Source: Stutzerimonas stutzeri
Lineage (GTDB): Bacteria > Pseudomonadota > Gammaproteobacteria > Pseudomonadales > Pseudomonadaceae
Direction of reading: 5' to 3'
Length of the DNA: 64,000 bases
NCBI RefSeq assembly: GCF_018138085.1
Contig: NZ_CP073105.1
Location: 1,798,001 to 1,862,000, forward strand
How positions within the stretch are numbered: the first letter of the stretch is position 1; each line of letters starts with the position of its first letter. Below are positions 9,457 to 18,367 of this stretch, in pieces. The translations under genes and the position numbers were made by a program. A model generated the notes under the pieces. It worked only from the letters and a program-made list of their open reading frames with translations. It was not told the origin of the DNA and searched no databases.

Positions 9457-10670
9457 TCGATTTCTGGATAGGCGCGGGCCTGCTGTTGCTGGTCGCCCTG
9501 GCGTTCCTGCTGTTGCCGTTGATGCGAGGCCGTCATTCACAAGCCGAAGAGGATCGCACCGCACTCAACGTCGCACTCTACCAAGAGCGGCTCGCCGAGC
9601 TGGCTGGCCAGCACGCGGCCGGCACGCTCAGCGCGGAACAGTTCGAGGCGGGGCGGGCGGATGCTGCGCGCGAACTGTTGGACGATACCGAGGGTAGCGA
9701 TACCCATCGTCGCAACAACCTGGGCCGAGCCATTCCGCTGATCGCTGCGATCGTCATGCCGTTATTGGGCTACGGACTGTACCTGCACTGGGGGGCGAGC
9801 GATAAGTTGCAGCTGGCGCGGGAGTTCGCCGACCAACCTCAGTCCATGGAAGAGATGGTCGGGCGCCTGGAGCGGGCGGTGAAGGCTCAACCCGAATCCG
9901 CCGAGGCCTGGTATTTCCTGGCGCGCGCCTATATGCGCGAGGACCGTCCGGCCGACGCTGCGGCCGCCTACGAGCGGTTGATCAGCATCGCGGACCGTCA
10001 GCCGGACCTCCTTGGGCAATGGGCGCAGGCCCTGTATTTCGCCGAGAATCGCCAGTGGTCGCCGAAGATGCAGGCGTTGACCGACGAGGCCTTGCAGGGT
10101 GATCCGCATGAGGTCACCAGTCTCGGCTTGCTGGGTATTGCCGCCTTTGAAGAACAGCGCTTCGAGGAAGCGATAGGCTACTGGGAGCGGCTGGTGGCAA
10201 CCCTGCCCGTCGAAGACCCGTCGCGGGCCGCCATTCAGGGTGGTATCGCCAGGGCGCGTGAACAGCTTGGCGAGCCTGCGACGGCGAGCGTGGAGAAGCC
10301 GGCTGGCGAAGCGGCGGCGCCTGCGGATGCGGGATTGACCGTCGAAGTCCGACTGGATGCCGCGTTGGCCGACAAGGTGAGCCCCACCGACACGGTGTTC
10401 GTCTTTGCCCGTGCGCTGTCCGGCCCGCCGATGCCGCTTGCAGTCAAGCGGCTGACGGTGGCCGATCTGCCCGCGACCGTCAATTTGAGCGATGCCGATG
10501 CAATGACACCACAGCTTCGCTTGTCCAACTTCGAACAGGTCAAGCTGGTCGCCCGCATCTCGCGCGATGGCAACGCCACTCACGGCCAATGGCAGGGCAG
10601 CAGTGGCCCGCTGGCGCCGAGCGCGGAAGGCGTGGCCAAGCTGACCATCGATCAATCGGAGGCGCCCTGA
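9453..10670 (+). CDS. ccmI: Apocytochrome c chaperone CcmI (TPR protein)
   Basis: The 405-residue protein has two N-terminal membrane helices ([21 protein letters not shown] and a second near residue 95) with a leucine-zipper-like loop between them. A TPR block spans about 150-280 ([25 protein letters not shown] and [20 protein letters not shown]). A C-terminal beta-rich periplasmic domain (about 300-405) follows. CcmI captures the C-terminal helix of apocytochromes and delivers it to CcmF/H. It is the last recognisable ccm gene; the lipoprotein gene starts 23 bases later and may be co-transcribed. Confidence 0.95.
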   Translation: MIDFWIGAGLLLLVALAFLLLPLMRGRHSQAEEDRTALNVALYQERLAELAGQHAAGTLSAEQFEAGRADAARELLDDTEGSDTHRRNNLGRAIPLIAAIVMPLLGYGLYLHWGASDKLQLAREFADQPQSMEEMVGRLERAVKAQPESAEAWYFLARAYMREDRPADAAAAYERLISIADRQPDLLGQWAQALYFAENRQWSPKMQALTDEALQGDPHEVTSLGLLGIAAFEEQRFEEAIGYWERLVATLPVEDPSRAAIQGGIARAREQLGEPATASVEKPAGEAAAPADAGLTVEVRLDAALADKVSPTDTVFVFARALSGPPMPLAVKRLTVADLPATVNLSDADAMTPQLRLSNFEQVKLVARISRDGNATHGQWQGSSGPLAPSAEGVAKLTIDQSEAP

Positions 10671-10693
10671 TCGCAGGGCCCAGAGGCAGAACA

Positions 10694-11122
10694 ATGGCGA
10701 GCGATTCGTTTCCGTCAGCGGCTTTTCGGTTGTCCCGGCTAGCGAGCGTAACGGCGCTCGCCTTGCTGTTGGGAGCCTGCGCCGGCAATCCTTACCAGAC
10801 GTCCGAGCCCACTAATCGGCCGATCCCGCCGGCCCCGGTACCGCGTGAGCCGGCCGTCACACCGCCACCGGTGCGTACGCCGCCGGCGCCACGTCCACCG
10901 GCGACTCAGAAGAGCCATCCACGCTATGCGCCACCTCCTCATGCGGCTGCGCACTGGGACAATCGCTTGGGCGTCTATGTTGTTGAGGGGCGGGACCTGT
11001 TCTACCGGGAGCGCCTGTATTACCGCTGGGATGGCGATTGGTACTGCGCCGGGCGCCCGGACGGCCCCTGGGAGCCGGTCGCGCCGCCCAGCGTTCCGAC
11101 CGGATTGCGCGGGCTGCACTGA
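10694..11122 (+). CDS. Proline-rich lipoprotein of unknown function
   Basis: The 142-residue protein starts at ATG 10694; the open frame extends further upstream only inside ccmI. A signal peptide ends in a lipobox, ALALLLGAC, so the protein is probably lipid-anchored. Then follows a proline-rich stretch (about 45-85) that could span the periplasm. A compact C-terminal part holds AAHWDNRLGVYVVEG and YYRWDGDWYCAGRPDGPW. The tryptophan- and tyrosine-rich end resembles small surface-exposed modules of other lipoproteins, but I do not recognise a named family. Confidence 0.75.
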   Translation: MASDSFPSAAFRLSRLASVTALALLLGACAGNPYQTSEPTNRPIPPAPVPREPAVTPPPVRTPPAPRPPATQKSHPRYAPPPHAAAHWDNRLGVYVVEGRDLFYRERLYYRWDGDWYCAGRPDGPWEPVAPPSVPTGLRGLH

Positions 11123-11254
11123 TTCCGCCGAGCTGGCGACTACCGACCTTCGGCATTAAAGGCGCGTCGGTGGCTGCCGATAAGGGTTTCAGGTACAGCG
11201 AGCTAGCCAGCCGCGCAGGCGTAACCATCGTCATTCTTCACCCGGAGCGAGTCC

Positions 11255-11551
11255 ATGAGTGCAGCAGTCAAACGTCTTGAGGAAACCGGCAATGCGCTGC
11301 GTGATGCCTTGGCCCATCAAGACTGGACTGCCATCAGCGTTCTGGATCTGCAATGCCGACAGGTTGTCGAAGCCGCGGTGGCTGCATCTGCCGAGGACGC
11401 GCCGGCTATTCGCGAGGGCTTGCAGGAGCTGGTAGGGCTCTATCGTGAACTGGTCACAACCTGCCAGACCGAGCAGCAGCGGATTGCCGACGAGCTGCGA
11501 CAGCTCAATCAATCCCGGCAAGGCGCACAGGTATACAAGCTGTTCGGCTGA
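11255..11551 (+). CDS. fliT: FliT-like flagellar chaperone
   Basis: This 98-residue all-helical protein has an amphipathic pattern typical of FliT (MSAAVKRLEETGNALRDALA, a middle helix ending LVGLYRELVTTC, and QQRIADELRQLNQSRQG). FliT binds the filament cap protein FliD and other export clients. Family members are very divergent, so the call depends on size, helical pattern and its place just before fleQ, where pseudomonads carry fliS/fliT-type genes. Here fliC, fliD and fliS are not upstream; the lipoprotein and ccm genes are. Confidence 0.65.
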   Translation: MSAAVKRLEETGNALRDALAHQDWTAISVLDLQCRQVVEAAVAASAEDAPAIREGLQELVGLYRELVTTCQTEQQRIADELRQLNQSRQGAQVYKLFG

Positions 11552-11906
11552 GCGCTGGCTAGCCTTCCGATGCTGGCGCTATAAACAACAGCCTATCGCC
11601 AACCGCGGTGCAACTCTCGCAGCCGGAACTTTCGCCTCGGAACTCGAATTGCCCGTAACGTGGCTAATGGATTCGAAGACGTCCATGATCCGGGTGATCG
11701 ACTCCGGCAGACCGAGCGCGCTTGCAGTGCATTTTCCTGTTCTGCATCAATACTCAGCGACCTTCTCTATACTTTTGTCGTTGAATCACGTCATAAATTT
11801 GACTCGAGTCGTTTTTTTTAATTAACTACCGACTATCTGCCGACGATGTGGCCGTCTCTACGAGACGAGCGCAGGCTTCCTTTCAGCCTCTAGAGCTATA
11901 AACAAG
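11552..11906 (+). other. Intergenic region before fleQ
   Basis: There are 355 bases without a convincing gene. The last 150 bases are visibly AT-rich. They contain a possible -10 (TATACT at 11768-11773, no good -35), a FleQ-box-like palindrome at 11790-11803, a perfect GACTCGAGTC palindrome at 11801-11810, and a run of eight T. The fleQ promoter must lie here if it is not read from fliT. Confidence 0.5.
11790..11803 (+). promoter_or_regulatory. Candidate FleQ box upstream of fleQ
   Basis: GTCATAAATTTGAC has the inverted half-sites GTCA and TGAC separated by an AT-only hexamer. The published FleQ box is GTCaNTAAAttGAC; this site agrees at 12 of 14 positions by my alignment. It lies 104 bases before the fleQ start codon. 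If the TATACT at 11768 is the -10 element, the box sits just downstream of the transcription start, a position suited to repression. Binding is inferred, not shown. Confidence 0.45.
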
Positions 11907-13376
11907 ATGTGGCGTGAAACCAAGATTTTGTTGATAGATGACGACCATGACCGTCGCCGTGACTTGGCGGTCATTCTCAATTTTCTGAGCGAGGATCATC
12001 TGGCCTGCGCTAGCAACGAGTGGCAGGACGTAGTCGGTGCGCTGGAGTCGAGCCGCAGCGTGCTAGGCGTGATGCTTGGCGATGTGTCGGCCAAGGGCGG
12101 GGCGGTGGAGCTGCTCAAGCAGATCAGCAAGTGGGACGAGAACTTGCCGCTCATGCTGATCGGCGAACCCGTGCCGGCGGATTGGCCCGACGAGATCCGT
12201 CGCCGTGTGTTGACCAGCCTGGAGATGCCGCCGAGCTATAACAAGCTGCTCGATTCGCTCCACCGGGCCCAGGTCTACCGGGAAATGAACGACCAGGCCA
12301 AGGCGCGCGGGCGGCAACGCGAGCCCAATCTGTTTCGCAGCCTGGTAGGCACCAGCCGCGCTGTACAACATGTCCGGCAGATGATGCAGCAGGTCGCCGA
12401 CACCGAGGCGAGTGTACTGATCCTCGGTGAGTCGGGTACTGGCAAGGAAGTCGTCGCGCGCAATCTCCACTATCACTCCAAGCGCCGTGGCGGGCCGTTC
12501 GTTCCGGTCAACTGTGGAGCGATTCCTGCCGAGCTGTTGGAAAGCGAACTGTTCGGTCATGAGAAGGGGGCGTTCACCGGCGCTATCACCTCCCGGGCCG
12601 GTCGTTTCGAGCTAGCCGAAGGGGGCACGCTGTTCCTCGACGAAATTGGCGACATGCCGCTACCGATGCAGGTCAAGTTGCTGCGGGTGCTGCAGGAGCG
12701 CACATTCGAGCGCGTGGGCAGCAACCGAACGCAGAATGCCGATGTGCGCATCATCGCTGCGACCCACAAGGACCTGGAAAAGATGATCGTCGACGGGAGT
12801 TTCCGCGAGGATCTGTATTACCGCCTCAATGTCTTTCCGATCGAAATGGCGCCTCTGCGCGAGCGCATTGAAGACATTCCCTTGCTGATGAACGAGCTCA
12901 TATCGCGCATGGAACATGAAAAGCGCGGCTCGATTCGCTTCAACTCCGCGGCGATCATGTCGCTGTGCCGTCACGATTGGCCAGGTAATGTCCGTGAGCT
13001 GGCCAACCTGGTCGAGCGCATGGCGATCATGCACCCCTACGGGGTCATCGGCGTGATGGAGCTGCCGAAGAAATTCCGCCATGTCGACGACGACGACGAG
13101 CAGTACGCCATTGGCATGCACGACGAGATGGAAGAGCGCGCGGCAATCACTGCACCCATCGTTAGCGCGGATGCGCATGCGATGCTGCCCGCCGAGGGGC
13201 TCGATCTGAAAGATTATCTGGGCAATCTGGAACAAGGGCTTATCCAGCAGGCCCTTGACGATGCCAACGGCGTCGTTGCGCGCGCCGCCGAGCGCCTGCG
13301 CATCCGACGCACCACGCTGGTGGAGAAGATGCGAAAGTACGGCATGAACCGTCGCGACGACGATCTCGACGAGTAA
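11907..13376 (+). CDS. fleQ: Flagellar master regulator FleQ
   Basis: The 489-residue enhancer-binding protein activates sigma-54 flagellar promoters, represses biofilm genes and responds to c-di-GMP and FleN in Pseudomonas. It has a receiver-like N-terminal domain ([20 protein letters not shown]) without the usual phosphoacceptor surroundings, and an AAA+ core with Walker A GESGTGKE near residue 174. The sigma-54 contact loop is EKGAFTGAI, and the Walker B region is [14 protein letters not shown] Fis-type helix-turn-helix ([27 protein letters not shown]) closes the protein. It is followed by fleS and fleR. Confidence 0.96.
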   Translation: MWRETKILLIDDDHDRRRDLAVILNFLSEDHLACASNEWQDVVGALESSRSVLGVMLGDVSAKGGAVELLKQISKWDENLPLMLIGEPVPADWPDEIRRRVLTSLEMPPSYNKLLDSLHRAQVYREMNDQAKARGRQREPNLFRSLVGTSRAVQHVRQMMQQVADTEASVLILGESGTGKEVVARNLHYHSKRRGGPFVPVNCGAIPAELLESELFGHEKGAFTGAITSRAGRFELAEGGTLFLDEIGDMPLPMQVKLLRVLQERTFERVGSNRTQNADVRIIAATHKDLEKMIVDGSFREDLYYRLNVFPIEMAPLRERIEDIPLLMNELISRMEHEKRGSIRFNSAAIMSLCRHDWPGNVRELANLVERMAIMHPYGVIGVMELPKKFRHVDDDDEQYAIGMHDEMEERAAITAPIVSADAHAMLPAEGLDLKDYLGNLEQGLIQQALDDANGVVARAAERLRIRRTTLVEKMRKYGMNRRDDDLDE

Positions 13377-13383
13377 GTACCCA

Positions 13384-13407
13384 CCACGCAGCCGATCGGC
13401 TGCGTGG
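13384..13407. repeat. 24-base perfect palindrome between fleQ and fleS
   Basis: The two arms are CCACGCAGCC and GGCTGCGTGG, around a central GATC, and the whole 24 bases are self-complementary. It starts eight bases after the fleQ stop. As RNA it would form a 10-bp GC-rich stem with a GATC loop, so it may end or stabilise the fleQ transcript. No U-run follows. As DNA it could be a dimeric protein site. Confidence 0.7.
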
Positions 13408-13427
13408 CTCCCTCGTGGAAAACCGCC

Positions 13428-13443
13428 AGGCATGATCCTTGCT
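13428..13443 (+). promoter_or_regulatory. Candidate sigma-54 promoter of fleSR
   Basis: AGGCATGATCCTTGCT keeps the GG-N10-GC spacing required by RpoN, with GG at 13429-13430 and GC at 13441-13442. FleQ with RpoN is known to drive fleSR in Pseudomonas aeruginosa, so a site here is expected. Transcription would start near 13453. The match to TGGCAC-N5-TTGC is good apart from the first base and the C at the end of the -24 block. Confidence 0.6.
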
Positions 13444-13481
13444 GGATGAGCTGCACCGACCATCTTTTGACGGATAGTGCA

Positions 13482-14678
13482 GTGACTTCAGCGTCCGCTT
13501 CATCAGCGTTGCCTCCGCCCCCTGGCGAATCGCCTGCCGAGCTTGAACAATCGATCGAGCTGATTGCGCGCGTATCCGGGCGCCTGGGTGAATCTCAACA
13601 GCTGTTACAGGCACGTGTCGCCGAGCTGAAAGGGCAGTTGGCCGAAACCAGCGCCAAGGAGCTGCAGGCGTTCGACGAAAAAGAGCGCCTGGCCAGACGC
13701 TTACAGAGCCTGTTGGATCTGCTGCCCGGTGGCGTCGTCGTCATCGACGGTCAGGGCGTGGTTCGTGAAGCTAACCCGGTAGCCTTGGAGCTCCTTGGCG
13801 CGCCGCTCGAAGGTACGCTTTGGCGCGAGGTGATCGCTCGCAGCTTCGCCCCACGCAGAGACGATGGTCACGAAATTTCGCTGAAGGACGGGCGACGCCT
13901 GTCCATCGCCACGCGCTCGCTCAATGGCGAGCCAGGCCAGCTGGTACTGCTGACGGATCTGACCGAGACCCGCCGGCTGCAGGAGCAGCTGGCACGTCAT
14001 GAGCGCTTGTCCGCGCTCGGTCGGATGGTGGCTTCGCTGGCCCACCAGATCCGCACACCGCTTTCCACTGCGCTGCTTTATGCCAGCCATCTGGAGCAGG
14101 GCGGGTTATCGGCTGAACACCAGCAACGCTTCGCCGGGCGGTTGAAGGACCGTCTGAACGAACTGGAGCATCAGGTCCGCGACATGCTCGTGTTTGCGCG
14201 CGGCGACCTGCCACTGGAGGATCGCCTGGCCCCTGCCGACTTGATGAACGCCCTGCATGCCGCGGCTGCCGTTCGGCTGGACGGCGTTGCGGTCCGTTGG
14301 CAGTGCGATGCCTGCGACGGTTCGCTGCTGTGCAACCGCGACACCTTGGTCGGGGCGTTGCTCAATCTGATCGAGAACGCCCTCCAGGCTGCGACCGACG
14401 CGCCTCGGCTGAAGGTACATCTGTATGCGCGGGCGTCATGGCTGTACGTCAGCGTCAGTGACAGCGGGGCTGGAATGGATGCCGCGACCCTGACGCGACT
14501 CGGTGAGCCGTTCTTCACGACCCGTGCGACCGGCACAGGGCTGGGCCTGGCTGTCGTCAAATCGGTGGCGCGTGCTCATTCGGGCGCGCTCAGCCTGCGC
14601 TCCAAGCCCGGCCGGGGCACCCGTGCCTTGTTGCAGCTGCCGCTGCTGCCGGCGGCTGTGCCGTCCATTTCGGAGTAG
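13482..14678 (+). CDS. fleS: Flagellar sensor histidine kinase FleS
   Basis: This cytoplasmic kinase phosphorylates FleR to turn on the class III flagellar genes. I choose GTG 13482 (398 residues) because an in-frame ATG at 13446 would lie upstream of the start expected from the sigma-54 site. The order is: N-terminal coiled coil (about 20-75), PAS domain (LLDLLPGGVVVIDGQGVVREANPVA), HisKA H-box LGRMVASLAHQIRTPLSTAL, N-box LLNLIENALQA, and G-box GTGLGLAVVKSV. There is no membrane segment. fleR follows after four bases. Confidence 0.93.
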   Translation: MTSASASSALPPPPGESPAELEQSIELIARVSGRLGESQQLLQARVAELKGQLAETSAKELQAFDEKERLARRLQSLLDLLPGGVVVIDGQGVVREANPVALELLGAPLEGTLWREVIARSFAPRRDDGHEISLKDGRRLSIATRSLNGEPGQLVLLTDLTETRRLQEQLARHERLSALGRMVASLAHQIRTPLSTALLYASHLEQGGLSAEHQQRFAGRLKDRLNELEHQVRDMLVFARGDLPLEDRLAPADLMNALHAAAAVRLDGVAVRWQCDACDGSLLCNRDTLVGALLNLIENALQAATDAPRLKVHLYARASWLYVSVSDSGAGMDAATLTRLGEPFFTTRATGTGLGLAVVKSVARAHSGALSLRSKPGRGTRALLQLPLLPAAVPSISE

Positions 14679-14682
14679 ATCC

Positions 14683-16083
14683 ATGACCGCAACGATTCTG
14701 TTGGTCGAAGACGACCGCGCTTTGCGAGAGGCTCTGGGCGACACGCTTGAGCTCGGCGGCTATCGCTACCTGGCGGTGGACAGCGCAGAAGCTGCACTGC
14801 TGGCGCTGAACAAACAAGACTTCGGCCTCGTCGTCAGCGACGTCAACATGCCGGGTATGGACGGCCATGCGCTGCAGGTACTGGTCCGCCAGCGTTATCC
14901 GCAGGTGCCTGTCTTGCTGATGACCGCATACGGCGCGGTGGAGCGGGCAGTAGAGGCAATGCGCCAGGGGGCGGTGGATTATCTGGTCAAGCCGTTCGAA
15001 CCGAAGGTCCTGCTCGAGTTGGTCGCCCGGCATGCTTGCGGGCAGCTTGGTGCAGCGGATGCCGAGGGGCCGGTGGCGGTCGAGCCGGCGAGCCGCCAGT
15101 TGCTCGCGCTGGCGGCGCGGGTCGCGCAGAGTGACTCGACCGTGCTGGTTTCCGGTGAATCAGGCACCGGTAAAGAGGTGCTGGCCCGCTACATCCACCA
15201 GCAATCCAGCCGCGCCAACAAACCATTCATCGCTATCAATTGCGCAGCGATCCCGGACAACATGCTCGAGGCGACGCTGTTCGGCCACGAGAAAGGCGCC
15301 TTCACCGGCGCCATCGCGATGCAGCCGGGTAAGTTCGAGCTGGCCGAAGGCGGGACGCTGCTGCTCGATGAAATATCCGAGATGCCATTGGCGCTGCAAG
15401 CCAAACTGCTGCGCGTGCTACAGGAGCGCGAGGTCGAGCGCGTCGGGGGACGCAAGCCGATAGCGCTGGATATTCGCATCCTTGCCACCACCAATCGAGA
15501 TCTGGCTGAGGAGGTGCGCAGCGGGCGCTTTCGAGAGGACCTCTTCTACCGCCTTTCGGTCTTTCCGCTTGCCTGGCCGCCGCTGCGTGAGCGACGGGCG
15601 GATATCGTGCCGCTTGCCGAGCGGCTGTTGCGCAATCATGCGGGCAAGATGCGCCAAACCGGCGTGCGCCTCAGTGACGAGGCGTGCCAGTGCCTCATCG
15701 AACATGCTTGGCCGGGCAACGTACGCGAGTTGGATAACGCCATTCAACGGGCGCTGATCCTGCAGCAAGGCGGCGCGATCATGCCAGCCGATCTTTGCCT
15801 GACCGCTGCGGTCGGCGCCACGCTCGGTAGCGTATCGAGCCCTGCGGTGCCGGTAGTCCGCTTGCCCATGTCGCCTCCTGCGCAGACCGAGGCGGCCGGC
15901 GCCCTTGGCGACGACCTTCGTCGCCGAGAGTTCGAACTGATCCTCGATACGCTGCGCAGCGAGCGCGGGCGGCGCAAGGAGACTGCCGATCGACTGGGCA
16001 TCAGCGCGCGCACCCTGCGTTACAAGCTGGCGCAGATGCGTGACGCTGGCGTAGACACCGAGTCGGCTCTGCGCCGGGCCTGA
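14683..16083 (+). CDS. fleR: Flagellar response regulator FleR
   Basis: The 466-residue sigma-54 activator starts at ATG 14683, four bases after fleS; the longer open frame upstream is fleS in another frame. The receiver domain has LLVEDD at residues 6-11 and the phosphoacceptor Asp53 in VVSDVNMPGMDG. The AAA+ domain holds [17 protein letters not shown] and GTLLLDEISEMP. The Fis-type helix-turn-helix is RKETADRLGISARTLRYKLAQM near the end. In most pseudomonads fliE follows; here the next gene is tpm, so the fli structural operons are elsewhere. Confidence 0.95.
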   Translation: MTATILLVEDDRALREALGDTLELGGYRYLAVDSAEAALLALNKQDFGLVVSDVNMPGMDGHALQVLVRQRYPQVPVLLMTAYGAVERAVEAMRQGAVDYLVKPFEPKVLLELVARHACGQLGAADAEGPVAVEPASRQLLALAARVAQSDSTVLVSGESGTGKEVLARYIHQQSSRANKPFIAINCAAIPDNMLEATLFGHEKGAFTGAIAMQPGKFELAEGGTLLLDEISEMPLALQAKLLRVLQEREVERVGGRKPIALDIRILATTNRDLAEEVRSGRFREDLFYRLSVFPLAWPPLRERRADIVPLAERLLRNHAGKMRQTGVRLSDEACQCLIEHAWPGNVRELDNAIQRALILQQGGAIMPADLCLTAAVGATLGSVSSPAVPVVRLPMSPPAQTEAAGALGDDLRRREFELILDTLRSERGRRKETADRLGISARTLRYKLAQMRDAGVDTESALRRA

Positions 16084-16144
16084 ATCGAGCGCTGCAACGC
16101 GGCTCTGATAAGCTACCGTCATCAGCGCTGACGAGGGTGTAGGT

Positions 16145-16813
16145 GTGGACGAAGGCTTCTGGCAACGACGTTGGGCACGCAACGAAATCGGTTTCCATCT
16201 GATCGAGGTCAACCCTTATCTACGCCGTCACTGGCCGGATCTGCGGCTGGCCGATGGCGTTCGGGTGCTGGTGCCGCTATGCGGCAAGAGTCTCGATATG
16301 GCGTGGCTGGCCCAACAAGGCCATGCGGTGCTTGGGGTGGAATTGAGCGAGGGCGCCGTGGAGGATTTCTTCCGTGAGCACGACCTCGGCGCCGAAGTCA
16401 GCGTGGAGGGCGACTTTCGGGTCTATCGTGCCGGGACGCTGGAGATCCGTTGTGGTGATTTCTTCGCGCTCAGCGCAGACGACGTTTCCGACTGCCAGGC
16501 GGTCTACGACCGCGCTGCGCTGATTGCGCTCCCGGAGACCATGCGTAGGCGCTATGTCGAGCACCTTGGGAACATCCTGCCGTCGAACTGCCGAGGCCTT
16601 CTGGTTACGTTGGATTACCCGCAGGAGCAGATGTCGGGTCCGCCCTTCGCCGTGAGCGATGCGGAGGTCCAGCAAGCGTTGGGTAGGCGTTGGCGAGTCG
16701 AGTTGCTGGAACGGGCGAACGTGCTCGACGAACGCAACTGGAAGTTTCTACAGCGTGGGCTGACGCGTTTGGAAGAGAGCTGCTATCGGCTTGAAGCGCA
16801 TCTAGCGCGCTAA
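16145..16813 (+). CDS. tpm: Thiopurine S-methyltransferase
   Basis: The 222-residue protein starts at GTG 16145 with GAGGGTG upstream. It is an SAM-dependent methyltransferase of the TPMT family, which in Pseudomonas methylates thiopurines and takes part in selenite and tellurite detoxification. Motifs include [18 protein letters not shown] at the start, [22 protein letters not shown] (SAM loop, about 40-60), [11 protein letters not shown] and [17 protein letters not shown]. The next gene, htpX, converges on it, an order familiar from other Pseudomonas genomes. Confidence 0.95.
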   Translation: MDEGFWQRRWARNEIGFHLIEVNPYLRRHWPDLRLADGVRVLVPLCGKSLDMAWLAQQGHAVLGVELSEGAVEDFFREHDLGAEVSVEGDFRVYRAGTLEIRCGDFFALSADDVSDCQAVYDRAALIALPETMRRRYVEHLGNILPSNCRGLLVTLDYPQEQMSGPPFAVSDAEVQQALGRRWRVELLERANVLDERNWKFLQRGLTRLEESCYRLEAHLAR

Positions 16814-16886
16814 TGACGCCAGTGGGAAGCGTTGAGCGTTGACGGGCGCGGAGCAACGGCGCCCAGGACATCCCAAGTAAGACCTC

Positions 16887-16914
16887 AATAAAAAGGGCGG
16901 CTGATGCCGCCCTT
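16887..16914 (-). terminator. Rho-independent terminator after htpX
   Basis: The stem is AAGGGCGGC/GCCGCCCTT with a four-base loop (TGAT). Read on the minus strand it is followed by a T-rich run (16887-16894). It lies 16 bases past the htpX stop. On the plus strand only a weak T-run follows, so it may serve tpm less well. Confidence 0.8.
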
Positions 16915-16929
16915 GTCTCGATCCGTTGA

Positions 16930-17802
16930 TCAGCCGCGCTGACGCAGGGCTTCGATACGGTCTTCCAGCGACGGGTGGGTCATCAGCAACCCGGCCAGGC
17001 CGTTGCGCAGGGCGCCGTTGATGCTGAATGCCTTGAGGCTGTCGGGCATATCGACCGGAACGCCCTGTTCCGCCTGCAGGCGCTGAAGCGCCCCGATCAT
17101 GGCACGGGTACCCGCCAGCTGCGCACCGGCCTCGTCGGCGCGGAATTCGCGTTTACGCGAGAACCACATGACGATGATGCTGGCGAGGATGCCCAGCACC
17201 AGCTCGGCAAAGATGGTTGCGATGAAATAGCCAATGCCGTGGCCGTCCTCGTTCTTCAGGATGGCGCGGTCCACGAAGCTGCCGAAGATCCGCGCGAAGA
17301 ACATGACAAAGGTATTCACCACGCCTTGGATCAGGGCAAGCGTTACCATGTCGCCGTTGGACACGTGGCCGATTTCATGAGCGAGGACCGCCTTGACTTC
17401 ATCTGGCGAAAAACGCTCGAGCAAGCCCTGGCTGACCGCTACCAGTGCGTCGTTCTTGTTCCAGCCGGTCGCGAACGCGTTGGCTTCGTAGGCGGGGAAG
17501 ATACCAACTTCGGGCATCTTGATCCCGGCTTCGCGGGACAGCTGCTCGACCGTTTGCAGCAGCCACTGCTCATGGCGCGTGCGGGGCTGGCTGATAATCT
17601 CGGTCCGCGTGCTCATCTTCGCCATCCACTTGGAGATGAACAGCGAGACCAGCGCGCCGGCGAAGCCAAAGACGGCACAGAACGCCAGCAGGCTGCCGTA
17701 GTTCTGACCGGTGTAACGATCCACTCCGAGCAGCTTCAGGGTGATGCTGGCAACGACCAATACAGCCAGGTTAGTGGCCAGGAACAAGAAAATGCGCATC
17801 AT
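16930..17802 (-). CDS. htpX: Inner-membrane zinc metalloprotease HtpX
   Basis: The 290-residue protein starts at the first of two adjacent ATG codons ([14 protein letters not shown]), as in E. coli HtpX; a slightly longer reading would need a TTG start. It has two N-terminal membrane helices and then the zinc motif HEIGH in [17 protein letters not shown]. Two more hydrophobic segments follow, and the third zinc ligand is in FRADEAGA. HtpX degrades misfolded membrane proteins in parallel with FtsH. It is a separate unit, with its own terminator. Confidence 0.95.
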   Translation of the reverse strand: MMRIFLFLATNLAVLVVASITLKLLGVDRYTGQNYGSLLAFCAVFGFAGALVSLFISKWMAKMSTRTEIISQPRTRHEQWLLQTVEQLSREAGIKMPEVGIFPAYEANAFATGWNKNDALVAVSQGLLERFSPDEVKAVLAHEIGHVSNGDMVTLALIQGVVNTFVMFFARIFGSFVDRAILKNEDGHGIGYFIATIFAELVLGILASIIVMWFSRKREFRADEAGAQLAGTRAMIGALQRLQAEQGVPVDMPDSLKAFSINGALRNGLAGLLMTHPSLEDRIEALRQRG

Positions 17803-17917
17803 ATTTGCGGCAAACTCCAAGAGGAACAGTAAAGAACGATAGGCTATATAAGGTGCGGGTCGGCGCTATTCAACCGGGCGACTATTTCAAGCTATGTCGC
17901 CTGCCGTGTCGGCGCGC

Positions 17918-18361
17918 TCAGACGCGGCGGGGCGATGGCTGGCTCAAGAGGTGGCGTGTCAGCTGCGCGAGGCGCTCGCCATGCCCTTCGCGCAATGCCT
18001 GGCGTAGCTGATAGGCCAGGCTCGACCGTACGCGGCGCACGCTGGCGGGCAGGCTGTCGTGGTCGTTGGCGGGCTCGGAGAGGCTGCTGGTCAAGCGCAG
18101 AAAGGCCTTCTCGGTCAGCGTCGCCTGGTCGATGGCGAGAAACTGGATGGTGCTTTCGAAGCGCAGATAGCCCTCATCGGCCAGCCATATCAGCGCGCCC
18201 AGGCAGCTCTGGTGGCGTGTGCTGGGCAGGCCGAACTCGTCTGGCTCTTCATGGCCAATCAGATCGTCGACGTAAAGCGTGATCTTGCGCGGGAACGCCT
18301 GATAGAGCATCAGCAGGCCGGCGGCGGCGTCGTGGTAGAAGTCGTCGACCTGCAGATCCAT
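17918..18361 (-). CDS. Conserved hypothetical protein downstream of alaA
   Basis: The 147-residue soluble protein has no signal or membrane segment. Visible features are FYHDAAAGLLMLYQAFPRKITLYVDDLIG at the start, a CLGALIWLADEGYLRFES segment resembling a winged-helix second half, and a basic C-terminus. It lies six bases after the alaA stop on the same strand, so the two are probably co-transcribed. Homologues occupy this spot in other Pseudomonas. I cannot assign a function. Confidence 0.8.
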   Translation of the reverse strand: MDLQVDDFYHDAAAGLLMLYQAFPRKITLYVDDLIGHEEPDEFGLPSTRHQSCLGALIWLADEGYLRFESTIQFLAIDQATLTEKAFLRLTSSLSEPANDHDSLPASVRRVRSSLAYQLRQALREGHGERLAQLTRHLLSQPSPRRV

Positions 18362-18367
18362 CGATGC

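Noticed and set aside
13446..13481. ATG 13446 as the fleS start
   Set aside because: It lies between the -12 element of the candidate sigma-54 promoter and the expected transcription start, so it would not be on the main transcript. GTG 13482 is preferred, though not proven.
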